Source: Collinsella sp.
Lineage (GTDB): Bacteria; Actinomycetota; Coriobacteriia; Coriobacteriales; Coriobacteriaceae
NCBI GenBank assembly: GCA_019414565.1
Contig: DXLU01000027.1
Location: 59,105 to 123,104, forward strand
DNA: 64,000 nt
Reading direction: 5' to 3'
Made by a program: the position numbers and the translations under genes. A model generated the notes under the pieces. The model saw only the letters and a list, made by a program, of their open reading frames with translations, ran no database searches and was not told the origin of the DNA. How positions within the stretch are numbered: the first letter of the stretch is position 1; each line of letters opens with the position of its first letter. Positions 26,772-36,176 of this stretch are shown piece after piece.

Positions 26772-28068
26772 CCTCGCCAGCCGCCTCGCCGCATCTGAGT
26801 CCGCATCGTCCACCATCCTCGCCAAGGATCGAACGCTTTCCTGCGACACCCGCCAAACGGGACTCAACAACAACGCACTTGTGATCGGCCCCTCGGGAGC
26901 CGGCAAGACCCGAAACGTCCTCAAGCCCAACCTGCTGCAAATGAACGCAAGCTACATCGTGCTCGACACCAAAGGCACGCTCTGTCGCGAAGTGGGACCC
27001 GTGCTGGCAGCCCACGATTACCGCGTGCAATGTCTCAACTTCGCCGACCTCAACACCGTCCCGGCCCTTGCGCTCGGCATCGAGCGCTGCGGCTACAACC
27101 CCCTGAGGCACATTCGCCGCAAGGCGGACGGCAGGCCCAACCAGCAGGACATCCTCTCGGTGGCAAAGGCCATCTGCCCCATCGAGGACAACAACCAGCC
27201 TTTTTGGGATCATGCGGCGGCAAACCTGCTGTCGTGTCTTATTGCCTACGTCACCGAACAGCTACCCGCCGACGAGCAGACGATCAGCTCGGTCATCAAG
27301 CTGATCGAGCACCTGCAGGACGGTGCCACGGCCCGATTGTTTGACGATCTGATCACGACCGACCCCCAAAGCTATGCCCTCTCGCTATGGCGGCGCTACG
27401 CCATTACGCAAAATGCCGAGCGCATGCACGCGAGCATCGTCGGCATCCTTGCCGAAAAGGTCATGTGTCTGGGATTCGACGGTGCGGCACAGCTCTATCG
27501 TGAGTGCCATCAGGTGGACTTCGCTTCCATGGGACACACCCCCTGCGCCCTGTTTGTAACCGTGAGCGATATTGACCGCAATCTCGATCCGCTGACCGGC
27601 CTCTTTATTACGCAGGCGTTTATGGGCCTCATTCGCGAAGCCGATAGGCAGCCCGACGGCAGCCTGCCCGTGCCCGTGCGCTTTATGCTCGATGACTTCG
27701 CAAATCTGCAGATCCCCCAGATCGACAACGTGCTCTCGATTATCCGAAGCCGCAACATCTGGGCAACGCTGCTATTGCAGTCGACCAATCAGCTCGATGC
27801 GCTCTATGGCGAGGCACGCGCACGCTCCATCATGGGCAACTGCGACACGCATCTGGTGCTGGCGTTCCAGGATCCCGAGAGCGCCCGGGTGTTTTCCGAC
27901 CGCGCCGACGCACTGCCCAGCACGCTCATGGCGACGCCGATCGATCGCTCGTGGCTCTTTGTACGCGGTCGCACTCCCGAACAGGTCGAGCGCTTTAGGC
28001 TCGAAGACCATCCGCTCTACGGGGAGCTGCCCGAGGCGCAGCGAGGCCATGCGGAGGCCAAGATCTAG
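26764..28068 (+). CDS. VirD4/TraG-like coupling ATPase without membrane anchor
   Basis: A 434-residue P-loop ATPase: Walker A GPSGAGKT (42-49) and Walker B RFMLDDF (Asp310, Asp311), with SRNIWATLLLQSTNQL and a C-terminal FQDPESARVFSDRAD block characteristic of type IV coupling proteins. The usual two N-terminal transmembrane helices are missing. The ATG at 26764 follows AAGGAGGT and overlaps the ClpP stop. Coupling proteins bring DNA or protein to a type IV secretion channel; no relaxase or channel genes are visible, so this could be a remnant or a repurposed system. Confidence 0.85.
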   Translation: MSNLASRLAASESASSTILAKDRTLSCDTRQTGLNNNALVIGPSGAGKTRNVLKPNLLQMNASYIVLDTKGTLCREVGPVLAAHDYRVQCLNFADLNTVPALALGIERCGYNPLRHIRRKADGRPNQQDILSVAKAICPIEDNNQPFWDHAAANLLSCLIAYVTEQLPADEQTISSVIKLIEHLQDGATARLFDDLITTDPQSYALSLWRRYAITQNAERMHASIVGILAEKVMCLGFDGAAQLYRECHQVDFASMGHTPCALFVTVSDIDRNLDPLTGLFITQAFMGLIREADRQPDGSLPVPVRFMLDDFANLQIPQIDNVLSIIRSRNIWATLLLQSTNQLDALYGEARARSIMGNCDTHLVLAFQDPESARVFSDRADALPSTLMATPIDRSWLFVRGRTPEQVERFRLEDHPLYGELPEAQRGHAEAKI

Positions 28069-28145
28069 GCGCAGGGTTCTCGCAGCGCGCGGCGCCCCGG
28101 CGATGTTCCACAAAGGCCGTGCGCCCCGGGACCACGGCAAAGCAA

Positions 28146-28177
28146 AGGGGCCCGCATCCGATAGGATACGGGCCCCT
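28146..28177 (-). terminator. terminator, mainly for pgi, possibly bidirectional
   Basis: A 13-14-bp stem (AGGGGCCCG..ATCC with GGAT..CGGGCCCCT) and a 4-base loop, lying between convergent virD4-like and pgi genes. The T-rich side (CTTTGCTTTG) is on the pgi strand. Confidence 0.7.
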
Positions 28178-28209
28178 GACTATAAGGCGCGACGCGTTAA
28201 CAGCAGCGA

Positions 28210-29904
28210 CTACTTGCGATGCGTGCGATAGAACTCGATAAGCGCTTGAGTCGAAGCGTCCTGCTCGGCCTTGGCGGCGTCGTCGTGGAAGGCAGGGGTA
28301 ATCTGCTTGGCAAGCTGCTTGCCCAGCTCAACGCCCCACTGGTCGTAGGAGTCGATGCCCCAGACCGTGCCCTCGACAAACGTGATGTGCTCGTACAGGG
28401 CGATGAGCTCGCCGAGCGCGAACGGGGTCAGCGTGTCGCCGAAGATCGAAGTCGTCGGACGGTTGCCCTCAAAGCAACGGGCCGGGACGATCTGCTCGGG
28501 TGTGCCCTCGGCGCGCACCTCATCGGCCGTCTTACCAAAGGCGAGCGCCTTGGTCTGGGCCAGGAAGTTGCCCAGGAACAGCTCGTGGACATCCTGGCCG
28601 CTGTCGGTCGCAGGGTTGGCGGTATTGGCGAAGGCGATGAAATCGGCCGGGACCACCACGGTGCCCTGGTGCAGCAGCTGGTAGAAGGCGTGCTGACCGT
28701 TGGTGCCGGGCTCGCCCCAGAAGATCTCACCGGTATCGGAGGTCACGGCGCTGCCGTCCCAGCGGACATGCTTGCCGTTGGACTCCATGGTGAGCTGCTG
28801 CAGGTAGGCCGGGAAGCGGTGCAGGTACTGGCAGTACGGCAGCACGGCGTGGCTCTTGGAACCGAAGAAGTTGACGTACCAGACGTTGAGCAGGCCCATC
28901 AGCGCGACGGCATTGTTCTCGAGCGGCGTGTTGCAGAAGTACTCGTCGATGGCGTGGAAGCCCTCGAGGAACTGCTGGAAGCGCTCGGGGCCGAGCACGA
29001 CGATCAGCGACAGGCCCACGGCGGAGTCAACGGAATAGCGGCCGCCAACCCAATTCCAGAAACCGAAGGCGTTGGCGGGGTCGATACCGAAGGCCTCGAC
29101 CTTCTCGAGTGCGGTGGAAACGGCGACGAAGTGCTTTGCCACGGCCTCGGCGTTCTGCTCATCGGAGCCATCGATGGCGCCCTGAGCCTTGAGCTGCTCG
29201 AGCATCCAGGTCTTGACCTCGCGAGCGTTGGTGAGGGTCTCGAGCGTGGTGAAGGTCTTGGAGACGATGATCACGAGCGTGGTCTCGGGATCCAGGCCTT
29301 TGAGCTTCTCGGCCTGGTCGTTGGGGTCGATGTTGGAGATGTAGCGGCAGTCGATACCGGCGTCGGCATAGGGACGCAGAGCCTCGTAGGCCATGACCGG
29401 GCCCAGATCGGAGCCGCCGATGCCGATGGACACCAGGTGCTCGATCTTCTTGCCGGTAACGCCCTTCCACTCACCGGAGCGCACGCGCTCGGCGAAGGCA
29501 TACATGCGGTCGAGGACCTCGTGCACGTCGGCGACGACGTCCTGACCGTCGACGATGAGCTGGCCCTTCTCGCTTGCCGGACGGCGCAGCGCGGTGTGCA
29601 GGACGGCGCGGTCCTCGGTGGTGTTGATGTGCTCGCCGGAGAACATGGCGTCGCGGCGCTCCTCGAGCTTCACCTCGCGGGCAAGATCGCACAGCAGCTT
29701 GACGGTCTCATCGGTCACCAGGTTCTTCGACAGATCGAAGTGCAGGTCACCGGCGTCAAAGCTCAGCTTGTTCACGCGCTCGGCATCGGCGGCGAACCAG
29801 GCCTTGAGGTCGATACCATCGGCCTCAAGCTTCTCCTGATGAGCCTCGAGTGCCTTCCAAGCGGCAGTCGACGTAGCATCGATAGGTGCGGCAACAGTTG
29901 CCAT
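28210..29904 (-). CDS. pgi: glucose-6-phosphate isomerase
   Basis: A 564-residue enzyme of the long bacterial/eukaryotic Pgi type. Typical motifs are [26 protein letters not shown], the signature [14 protein letters not shown], and the C-terminal [12 protein letters not shown]. It interconverts glucose 6-phosphate and fructose 6-phosphate in glycolysis. The ATG at 29904 follows GAGGAGG by 6 bases. It appears monocistronic, with its own terminator downstream. Confidence 0.97.
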   Translation of the reverse strand: MATVAAPIDATSTAAWKALEAHQEKLEADGIDLKAWFAADAERVNKLSFDAGDLHFDLSKNLVTDETVKLLCDLAREVKLEERRDAMFSGEHINTTEDRAVLHTALRRPASEKGQLIVDGQDVVADVHEVLDRMYAFAERVRSGEWKGVTGKKIEHLVSIGIGGSDLGPVMAYEALRPYADAGIDCRYISNIDPNDQAEKLKGLDPETTLVIIVSKTFTTLETLTNAREVKTWMLEQLKAQGAIDGSDEQNAEAVAKHFVAVSTALEKVEAFGIDPANAFGFWNWVGGRYSVDSAVGLSLIVVLGPERFQQFLEGFHAIDEYFCNTPLENNAVALMGLLNVWYVNFFGSKSHAVLPYCQYLHRFPAYLQQLTMESNGKHVRWDGSAVTSDTGEIFWGEPGTNGQHAFYQLLHQGTVVVPADFIAFANTANPATDSGQDVHELFLGNFLAQTKALAFGKTADEVRAEGTPEQIVPARCFEGNRPTTSIFGDTLTPFALGELIALYEHITFVEGTVWGIDSYDQWGVELGKQLAKQITPAFHDDAAKAEQDASTQALIEFYRTHRK

Positions 29905-30104
29905 AGAGTCCTCCTCAGCATACGGGCGCACGCCTCCATGCGCCCGGACATTCAGATGCCACTATTCTAGCGCAGGTCAAGACTACAATCAGCGAGCGTT
30001 GCCAATCGGCCCCCCAAACGGCAACCGATTAAAAAGGGACAGGCTTATTTTGGCAGGTCAAACGCTTTACCAACCAAAAATAACCCGTCCTTTTATGGCA
30101 AATA

Positions 30105-30680
30105 TTAGGCCGCGGCGCAGATGCTACCGAGCAACTCACGCAGAGGAGACCCGATGCCCTCCAGCAGTTCGGGCGCGATAATGGCAAAAACGGGAACCTC
30201 ACCGGTGCCCACGACAGCAGGCGCCTTGCCCTCCGAGAGAATGCATCCATAAGGGACAAAACCGTCTTCGCCGGCATCGAGCGCCGCCATGCGACGCGCG
30301 AGCTCGCGCGCAAAGCCAGCAGTATCGGCATCGCCAATCGCCAGGACAAAGTCCACGCCTTCGTCGGTCGCCAGGGCCACGGCTTCGTCGATCAGTTCGT
30401 CTCCCCCGTCGCCCCCAACCGAGCCGCAGCGGAAAAGTACGCGCTCGAGTAGGGCTCGATCAAGCGAGCCAAGTGCCGCCGAGACAAGCTCATCGCGCGT
30501 ATGCTTGTCACCGCCCAACACGACCAGCGCCTTGGTGCCACCGTAGTGAGCGACCAATCGTCCGCACCAGCGAGCCACGTCTCCATCCACAACAAGGCGC
30601 GTCGGCATACCAAACCCGTAATTGACCATCTTTCCCACAACCCTTCCGTGCACATAGGCGGTATCAATCGTTAGGCTCAT
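30105..30680 (-). CDS. truncated iron-alcohol-dehydrogenase-like NAD-binding domain protein
   Basis: A 191-residue protein matching only the N-terminal Rossmann domain of the iron-containing alcohol dehydrogenase (YqhD/BdhA) family: YGFGMPTRLVVDGD, KALVVLGGDKHTRD, and the VDFVLAIGDADTAGFARELARRM stretch that corresponds to the family GGGSxxDxAK block but reads IGDADTAGF. The C-terminal metal-binding domain is absent and replaced by a short tail. It has no close operon partner. It may be a degraded gene or a nucleotide-binding regulator; both are open. Confidence 0.65.
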   Translation of the reverse strand: MSLTIDTAYVHGRVVGKMVNYGFGMPTRLVVDGDVARWCGRLVAHYGGTKALVVLGGDKHTRDELVSAALGSLDRALLERVLFRCGSVGGDGGDELIDEAVALATDEGVDFVLAIGDADTAGFARELARRMAALDAGEDGFVPYGCILSEGKAPAVVGTGEVPVFAIIAPELLEGIGSPLRELLGSICAAA

Positions 30681-30821
30681 GCTACGAAGCGAGCTTTTCC
30701 GAGCTGTTTCGCACTCTTTAGAGCTGCGTTAAAACCCGATCCAACCGCACGACCATACCTACCAAAACAAACCAGTCCCTTTTTGACAGGTTTTGACGAT
30801 GTCCGGACGAGCGGGTATTAT

Positions 30822-30835
30822 CGAACAGATATTCG
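30822..30835. promoter_or_regulatory. LexA/SOS box 1 upstream of the Y-family polymerase
   Basis: CGAACAGATATTCG matches the Gram-positive/actinobacterial LexA operator CGAAC-N4-GTTCG with one mismatch. It lies 30 bases ahead of the GTG start. Confidence 0.7.
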
Positions 30836-30838
30836 ATA

Positions 30839-30852
30839 AGAACATGTGTTTG
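30839..30852. promoter_or_regulatory. possible LexA/SOS box 2
   Basis: AGAACATGTGTTTG matches CGAAC-N4-GTTCG with two mismatches and is centred 17 bases from box 1. Tandem sites would give tight SOS control. Confidence 0.5.
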
Positions 30853-30864
30853 ATGGGAGGACGC

Positions 30865-32370
30865 GTGGGGCACGAGCGTCACACCTATATCTGCATCGAC
30901 CTCAAGACGTTTTATGCCAGCGTCGAGTGCGTCGACCGTGGGCTCGATCCGCTCACCACCAACCTGGTCGTTGCCGACGAATCGCGCGGACGCACGACCA
31001 TCTGTCTCGCTATCACGCAGGCCATGAAGGACTTAGGTATTCACAACCGCTGCCGTCTGTTCGAGATTCCCGACGGCATCGACTGCATCAAAGCAGTGCC
31101 ACGTATGCAGCACTACATGGAGGTGTCGGCGCAAATCTACGGCATCTATCTGGAATACGTCAGCCCCCAGGACGTACACGTCTACTCCATCGATGAGTGC
31201 TTTATCGACGTGACGCCCTATCTGGACCTTTATCACACCGATGCGGAAGGGTTCGCTTGCACGCTGCGCGACGAGGTCTTGGCGCGCACCGGCATCACGG
31301 CGACGGTCGGCATCGGCCCCAACCTATTCCAGGCCAAGGTAGCGCTCGACATCACTGCCAAGCACGTACCCAGCCGCATCGGCATACTCGACGACGAGAC
31401 CTTTCGCAAGGAGATCTGGCCCCATCGCCCCATCACCGACATCTGGGGCATCGGCCCCGGCGTGGCAGCCCGCCTCGAAAAGTACGGGGTATACGATCTG
31501 ATGGGCGTCGCGGCGCTCGACGAAAACCTGCTCTACGACGAACTCGGCGTCAATGCCGAATATCTCATCGACCACGCCTTCGGGCGCGAGCCGACAACCA
31601 TCGCCGATATCCAAGCCTATCGCCCGCAAGCAACTTCAACTACCACAGGACAGGTGCTCTCGAAGGGTTATGCCTACGAGCAGGCCTACACCGTCTTGCG
31701 CGAGATGGTCGACAGCGCCGTGCTGGACTTGGTCGATAAGCACGTGGCGTGTGACAGCATCTCGCTCTTTGTGGGCTACGCGAGCGAGCGCGCCGACATC
31801 CGTAGGCTTGATGCCAGCGGTACCGCGCAATATGTGGACGGATGTGGACACCTACGCTCGAGCACGTCGAGTATCGAACCCACCGCAACCGCCGGCCCCG
31901 AGCTCGCGCCCCGTGCGCCCAAGCCCGTCCAGCGCGATGACGAACGGCGCCGCCTGGTGCGCGAAGCGCAGGCAATCGATGGTATCTTTGTGGGAGAGCA
32001 TGGCGGCAAACCGCGTGGTGGCTATGCCGCACTCTTCGCGCACTCCAACGCCTCGCGAAAGCTGCCTGAGCGCACCAATTCGTTTAAGAAGATCATGGGC
32101 TATTTCGACGACCTTTGGGCGCAGACCGTCGATCCCAAACGACCGGTCAAGCGCATCAACCTGGGCTTTGGCAACCTCATGCCCGAGGAATTTGCCACCA
32201 TCGATCTGTTCAGCAACATCGAGGCCGATGAGCGCGAGCGCGACCTGGCGCGCGCCGTCCTGGCCGTGAAAGGCAAGTACGGCAAGAACGCGCTCGTCAA
32301 GGGATTAAGCTTTACCGCCGGCGCCACCGCACGCGAACGCAACGATCAGGTAGGAGGACATCGTGCCTAA
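30865..32370 (+). CDS. Y-family DNA polymerase (UmuC/UvrX-like), SOS-regulated
   Basis: A 501-residue translesion polymerase. The N-terminal catalytic motif CIDLKTFYASVE and the second carboxylate motif YSIDECFIDV are intact; the helix-hairpin-helix region IWGIGPGVAARLEKYG follows. A long C-terminal little-finger and tail region includes an insertion of about 60 residues near 340-410 rich in Pro and Arg. The GTG start follows GGGAGG and sits just downstream of two LexA-type boxes. Its stop overlaps the YolD-like start by 8 bases, the usual arrangement in Firmicutes and Coriobacteria. Confidence 0.9.
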   Translation: MGHERHTYICIDLKTFYASVECVDRGLDPLTTNLVVADESRGRTTICLAITQAMKDLGIHNRCRLFEIPDGIDCIKAVPRMQHYMEVSAQIYGIYLEYVSPQDVHVYSIDECFIDVTPYLDLYHTDAEGFACTLRDEVLARTGITATVGIGPNLFQAKVALDITAKHVPSRIGILDDETFRKEIWPHRPITDIWGIGPGVAARLEKYGVYDLMGVAALDENLLYDELGVNAEYLIDHAFGREPTTIADIQAYRPQATSTTTGQVLSKGYAYEQAYTVLREMVDSAVLDLVDKHVACDSISLFVGYASERADIRRLDASGTAQYVDGCGHLRSSTSSIEPTATAGPELAPRAPKPVQRDDERRRLVREAQAIDGIFVGEHGGKPRGGYAALFAHSNASRKLPERTNSFKKIMGYFDDLWAQTVDPKRPVKRINLGFGNLMPEEFATIDLFSNIEADERERDLARAVLAVKGKYGKNALVKGLSFTAGATARERNDQVGGHRA

Positions 32371-32788
32371 GCCCCAACAACAGCCGATGCGGCCACCGAC
32401 ACCTTTTGAACGCCTGGCGGACCCCGAGGGAAGACGCCGCTCCGCCGACCCCAAGCTCACCGCCAACGGCGCCATCCGCGCCGGCCGTGCCGCGCAGTTT
32501 ATGCCCTTTGCCGCCCTCACGGGATACTACGAGCTTGTGCGCAAACAAGAGATCACTGTTGAGCCCAAATGCGAACTCACAGAAGAAAAAGCCCTCGAGC
32601 TTTCGAAAAAGCTCGAGGGCCTCAAACGAGGCGACCTGGTGCGCGTCACTTATTACGATACGTACGGCTATCGTAGCCGCACGGGCATTCTCGACGAAGT
32701 GCTACCCGCGTTCAAGCTGCTCAAACTCAGGGATATCGCCATCAACTTCGACGATATCCAAGGCATCGAGCTGCGTGGTCGAGTCTAG
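32363..32788 (+). CDS. YolD-like protein
   Basis: A 141-residue YolD-family protein: GRAAQFMPFAALTGYYELV followed by acidic helix and a beta-rich YYDTYGYRSRTGILDEV domain. YolD proteins accompany UV-repair Y-family polymerases and are thought to be co-regulated partners with an unknown mechanism. GTG at 32363 follows TAGGAGG. The gene overlaps the polymerase stop and, convergently, the surface protein stop by 4 bases. Confidence 0.85.
   Translation: MPKPQQQPMRPPTPFERLADPEGRRRSADPKLTANGAIRAGRAAQFMPFAALTGYYELVRKQEITVEPKCELTEEKALELSKKLEGLKRGDLVRVTYYDTYGYRSRTGILDEVLPAFKLLKLRDIAINFDDIQGIELRGRV
32591..32620. repeat. perfect 13-bp hairpin inside the yolD-like gene
   Basis: GCCCTCGAGCTTT, loop CGAA, then the exact complement, all inside the coding sequence at the ALELSKKLEG codons. 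Its perfection is unusual for coding DNA. Confidence 0.6.
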
Positions 32789-35343
32789 CGACGAGAACGC
32801 TTGCGCAAGACGAGAGCAATGCCAAGCACTGCGGCAGCTGCAACCAGCAATCCCAAGACCAGCGTGAGGGTCGAGTCACCAGCGTGAGGCAGCGAGCCGT
32901 CCTTCGGAGTCTTCTTAGCGGTCGTCGTGACAGTGGTCGTGGTGCTGCTCGACTGGTCGTTACCGCCCGTCTGGCTACCACCAGGCTGATCGCCACCACC
33001 CGGCTGCGAGGGATCCGTGGGCTCCGTCGGATCCGGAGTACCGGGATCGACCGGATTCTCAGAATTCTCCTTGCGCTGGATCCAAACCTGGCAGCCATAG
33101 AACGGGTTGGCGGTACCGAGGCACAGACCCTGGTTGGTCACCGCAAAGGTGCGCAGACCATGGTTATACGGATCGTTAAAGCCATTGGTCGTCAGCGTCG
33201 TAAAGTTCACGCCGTCCTCGGTCACATACATATCAAAGCCACGCTCGGCATCGCGAAGGTAACACATGCACGTAAGCACGCTCTGCAGCTTCTTGAGGTT
33301 CTCCTCGCTCAGCAGCTTATCGAATGCATCCTGAATATCGCCCGGCAGCTCGGCGCCATAGGCATCCTCGTACTGCTGCTTCAGGCTCTCATAGCTATCG
33401 AGCATGTCCTGATACTGATCGGCAAAGGACTTGAAGTACGCAATCTCGCTATCGATCTTCTGGACATAAGCGGCGTCGTCCTCAACGTCCGCGGACATCG
33501 TCGCGGCCTGATCGCAAAGATCGCCCGTGGCATCCTCCAGCGCATCGCCCAGGTCGCCAAAGCCCTTAGCAATCTCGGTCTTCTCGTCGTCGAACTCGAC
33601 GGCCCCAGCCTTCTCGTCATCGACCTCGGCGGCCCCAGCCTTCTCGTCATCGACCTCGGCGGCCTCGTTTGAATCATCGTCCGCAAGCGTGTTCACGGGA
33701 ACGATGGGGTCGTCAGGCGATTTCTTGTCGAGCAGGTGATTGAGCAGGTCCCTAAGGCGCTGAACCTGAGAGGCCCACTCCTCGGGCGTCATATCGATAA
33801 TGTCGCCATTAGAGAACTGGCCAATCGGCTCAAGCAGGCTCGCGGTATCAAAGGTACCGATATACAGTTTGCCGTCGAACTTCTGCATGCGCCAAATGTA
33901 CTGGTTCTCGTTTCGGCCAAAGCCCGAAGTCAGGCCGGAAATACCGCCCTCGGGGAACATGTCGGTGCGATCGCCAACGACGAGCTCCATGTTCTCGTCC
34001 TTGTCCATGCGATAGATGTTGACCGACTGCTCAAGATTGGCATTCACAAACGAGCAGTCAACGCCGCCCATGCTGCTCTTGCCGCCCTCTTCGGTGTTGG
34101 ATTTGTTGAACAGGATGCGCTCGAGGGCAATCTCCTCGTCGTTGTATTCACCGATATAGAGGCAGTCGTTGTAGACGATGAGGTTGGCAGCGCCAGAACG
34201 GGTACGGGCAGGATCGATGCCAAAGCAGTACTTTGCACCGTCCGTCTTCTGATCGCCGACAATGGGAGTCCACGAATAGCTGCCGTCGGCATTCTTGTCG
34301 CCACGGACCATGGCAAACGACTGCATGGAATTATCATCGGGGGCATTCTCGGGCGTACCGGTGCAGATGGTCGCATAGAGATGGCCATTGTACGAGACCA
34401 TATCCCAAATGGCGCCGCCGTAGATGCTGTCCTGATAGCGAATCGCCGGATAGTTAAACAGCGTCTCCGAGTTGGCTATCTCGGTGAAGCTCTCCTGGCC
34501 CTTCGAGGGGTCAGACGACGTCAGGATTGTCGACACAAACTTACCGGCCGCGTCTTTACCCACGTTGCTGATGACGAGCTGGCCATCATGGACGCACATA
34601 CCGCGGATACCGGTTGAGATGCCCTGCTTGTAGGCAGCGCCGTAATCCTGCATGCTCGAAAGACCCTGATAGACGACCTTGTACTCATCCGTCTTAGGAT
34701 CGATCTCATATACAGCAGGCAGACCGCTTTTGCCGCCATTGGTCCTAACGCTGCCGCAGAAATAGAGTTTGCCCTTATAGCTCACGGCATTGCGGAACAA
34801 AGGAGCGACGCCGTTGAGCGATTCAGAGAGCAGCAGCTAGGTCTCACCAGTCTTGGTATTGATCTTGACCAAGATGCCGCCGCTGTCCTTGTCGGCCGTG
34901 CCGTCCTCCTTCTGCTGTCCGTAGAAGAACGTGCCGTTAAACATGGCCTCCAGCGTCAGACGCATGGTCTCGGCATCAAAGGAATCGCCCAGCGTGCCGT
35001 TCATGAGCGTAAGCGTGTTGCCCATCGCCGCATAGCAGGTGCCCACATAAAGCCAGTCACCATAGCTCGCAGCCGCCCACGTGTAGCTCTGGCCGCGATC
35101 GCCTTCGTTGTTGGCCGTATTACCATCGGCGCCCGGAACGGCAACGGCACCGTCACCCTGGTAGTCGACGATGCCGTCCGGCTGCGACGTTCCTACCGTA
35201 GGATGCGAGAGCTTCTCAAAGGAATACCCATTTCCCGCATTGTAGGTAACGGCACCCGAAGCGTCTTCGGCATGCGCCGGCAGCGGCGATATCAAGATAG
35301 CGGCAAGCGCTGCCACCAAGCCAAGTGTTCCCACCCGTCTCAT
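32785..35343 (-). pseudogene. secreted, wall-anchored-type surface protein interrupted by one in-frame TAG
   Basis: One open frame of 853 codons is broken by a single TAG at 34837-34839 (codon 169). Residues 1-168 hold a Sec signal peptide (AALAAILISPLPAHA) and the start of a beta-rich domain; the frame continues without a shift through the rest of the protein. The region after the stop has beta-propeller-like repeats, a coiled/acidic segment with tandem VDDEKAG repeats, and a Pro/Gly/Thr linker. It ends with LPHAGD, a hydrophobic helix and RKRSRR, a sortase-type signal whose Thr is Ala. Codon CAG to TAG is the simplest explanation. It may be a recent pseudogene or subject to read-through. 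Confidence 0.85.
33601..33660 (-). repeat. two identical 30-bp tandem repeats in the surface protein gene
   Basis: 33601-33630 and 33631-33660 are identical; a diverged third copy lies at 33571-33600. They encode VDDEKAG-type decapeptides, so copy-number changes by slippage keep the frame. Confidence 0.9.
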
Positions 35344-35617
35344 AAGGTTATAGCCTCCCCTGTCCTAAAGCCCAGTTTTAGCATTCTTCATTTCTGTCCA
35401 CGGTTAATTGCAATCTGAGCACAGCAATAATCAGGGTATAAGTATACACTTGTATTTTTTTTTGACGGGTTAATGGATGCTCGATTGGTAGCGAATTCCG
35501 CGCAAACCGTCACCAAACTCCACTTTTGCCGCATCTAAAGATTATTTTTTGCGCAAATTTTTGGATGCCGATAGTCACAGTGGGCAGGAGGCCGGTACCC
35601 ACCGGAGAGGGCAACGC

Positions 35618-36001
35618 CTACATTTTCATAACGAAATAGCCCGCGCCCCTCACCGCCGTCTCGAGTGTGTCGCGATCAACCGGGCGCTTCGAGCGCACGC
35701 GTGCCGTGTGGTCCGCATACGTCACCGTAGCCCACACGCCATCAAGCGCATTGAGGGCATTGGTCACATTCCGGGCGCAGCCGTCGCAGCTCATGCCGCC
35801 GATGAACAACTCATCGCTATAGGGGTAGTGGGACGGATCGGTATCCGCAACCACTACCTTCTTGGCCTTCTTACCGCTCGCGCCATCGCTGCAGCAGCTC
35901 TTTCCGCGTGTCGAAGCGACAATGCGACGCAGGCCAAAGAACATGCCAACGGCAATCACGGCAAGCACGATGAGATTCGCAGGGTTGAGCAAGTCACTCA
36001 T
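35618..36001 (-). CDS. membrane-anchored heavy-metal-associated (HMA) domain protein
   Basis: A 127-residue protein. Residues 8-28 form a transmembrane segment, followed by a Cys-Cys motif (KSCCSDG) and a C-terminal HMA domain with the metal-binding GGMSCDGCARNV. It resembles a membrane-tethered copper chaperone (CopZ-like). The ATG at 36001 follows AAAGGGG. A GC-rich palindrome of CsoR type lies 29 bases upstream, which supports copper control. No adjacent P-type ATPase is present. Confidence 0.85.
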   Translation of the reverse strand: MSDLLNPANLIVLAVIAVGMFFGLRRIVASTRGKSCCSDGASGKKAKKVVVADTDPSHYPYSDELFIGGMSCDGCARNVTNALNALDGVWATVTYADHTARVRSKRPVDRDTLETAVRGAGYFVMKM

Positions 36002-36029
36002 GCGTTCCCCTTTCAAGTAGCCCTATCTA

Positions 36030-36048
36030 GATACCCCCATGGGGTGTC
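36030..36048. promoter_or_regulatory. candidate CsoR/RcnR-type operator
   Basis: GATACCCC-CAT-GGGGTGTC, a 19-bp palindrome with one mismatch. C- and G-tracts flanked by ATA are typical of copper-sensing CsoR sites. It precedes the HMA gene on the minus strand. Confidence 0.55.
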
Positions 36049-36109
36049 CCCATCTTAACCCAAAATCATGTCCGTTCGGTCAATTAGTTTCCCTGTTCAA
36101 ACTTTTTAG

Positions 36110-36137
36110 TTGACCAAGGCTTACTTTCGTGTATAAG
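36110..36137 (+). promoter_or_regulatory. probable promoter of the DUF3793-flavodoxin operon
   Basis: TTGACC at 36110 and TATAAG at 36132, separated by 16 bases and ending 39 bases before the GTG start. Confidence 0.6.
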
Positions 36138-36176
36138 TTTTCCTAGGCTAACAACTGAGGACCCGAAAGGAGCATC

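Noticed and set aside
28219..29970. 583-codon plus-strand frame opposite pgi
   Set aside because: Antisense shadow of a highly biased, clearly recognised gene.
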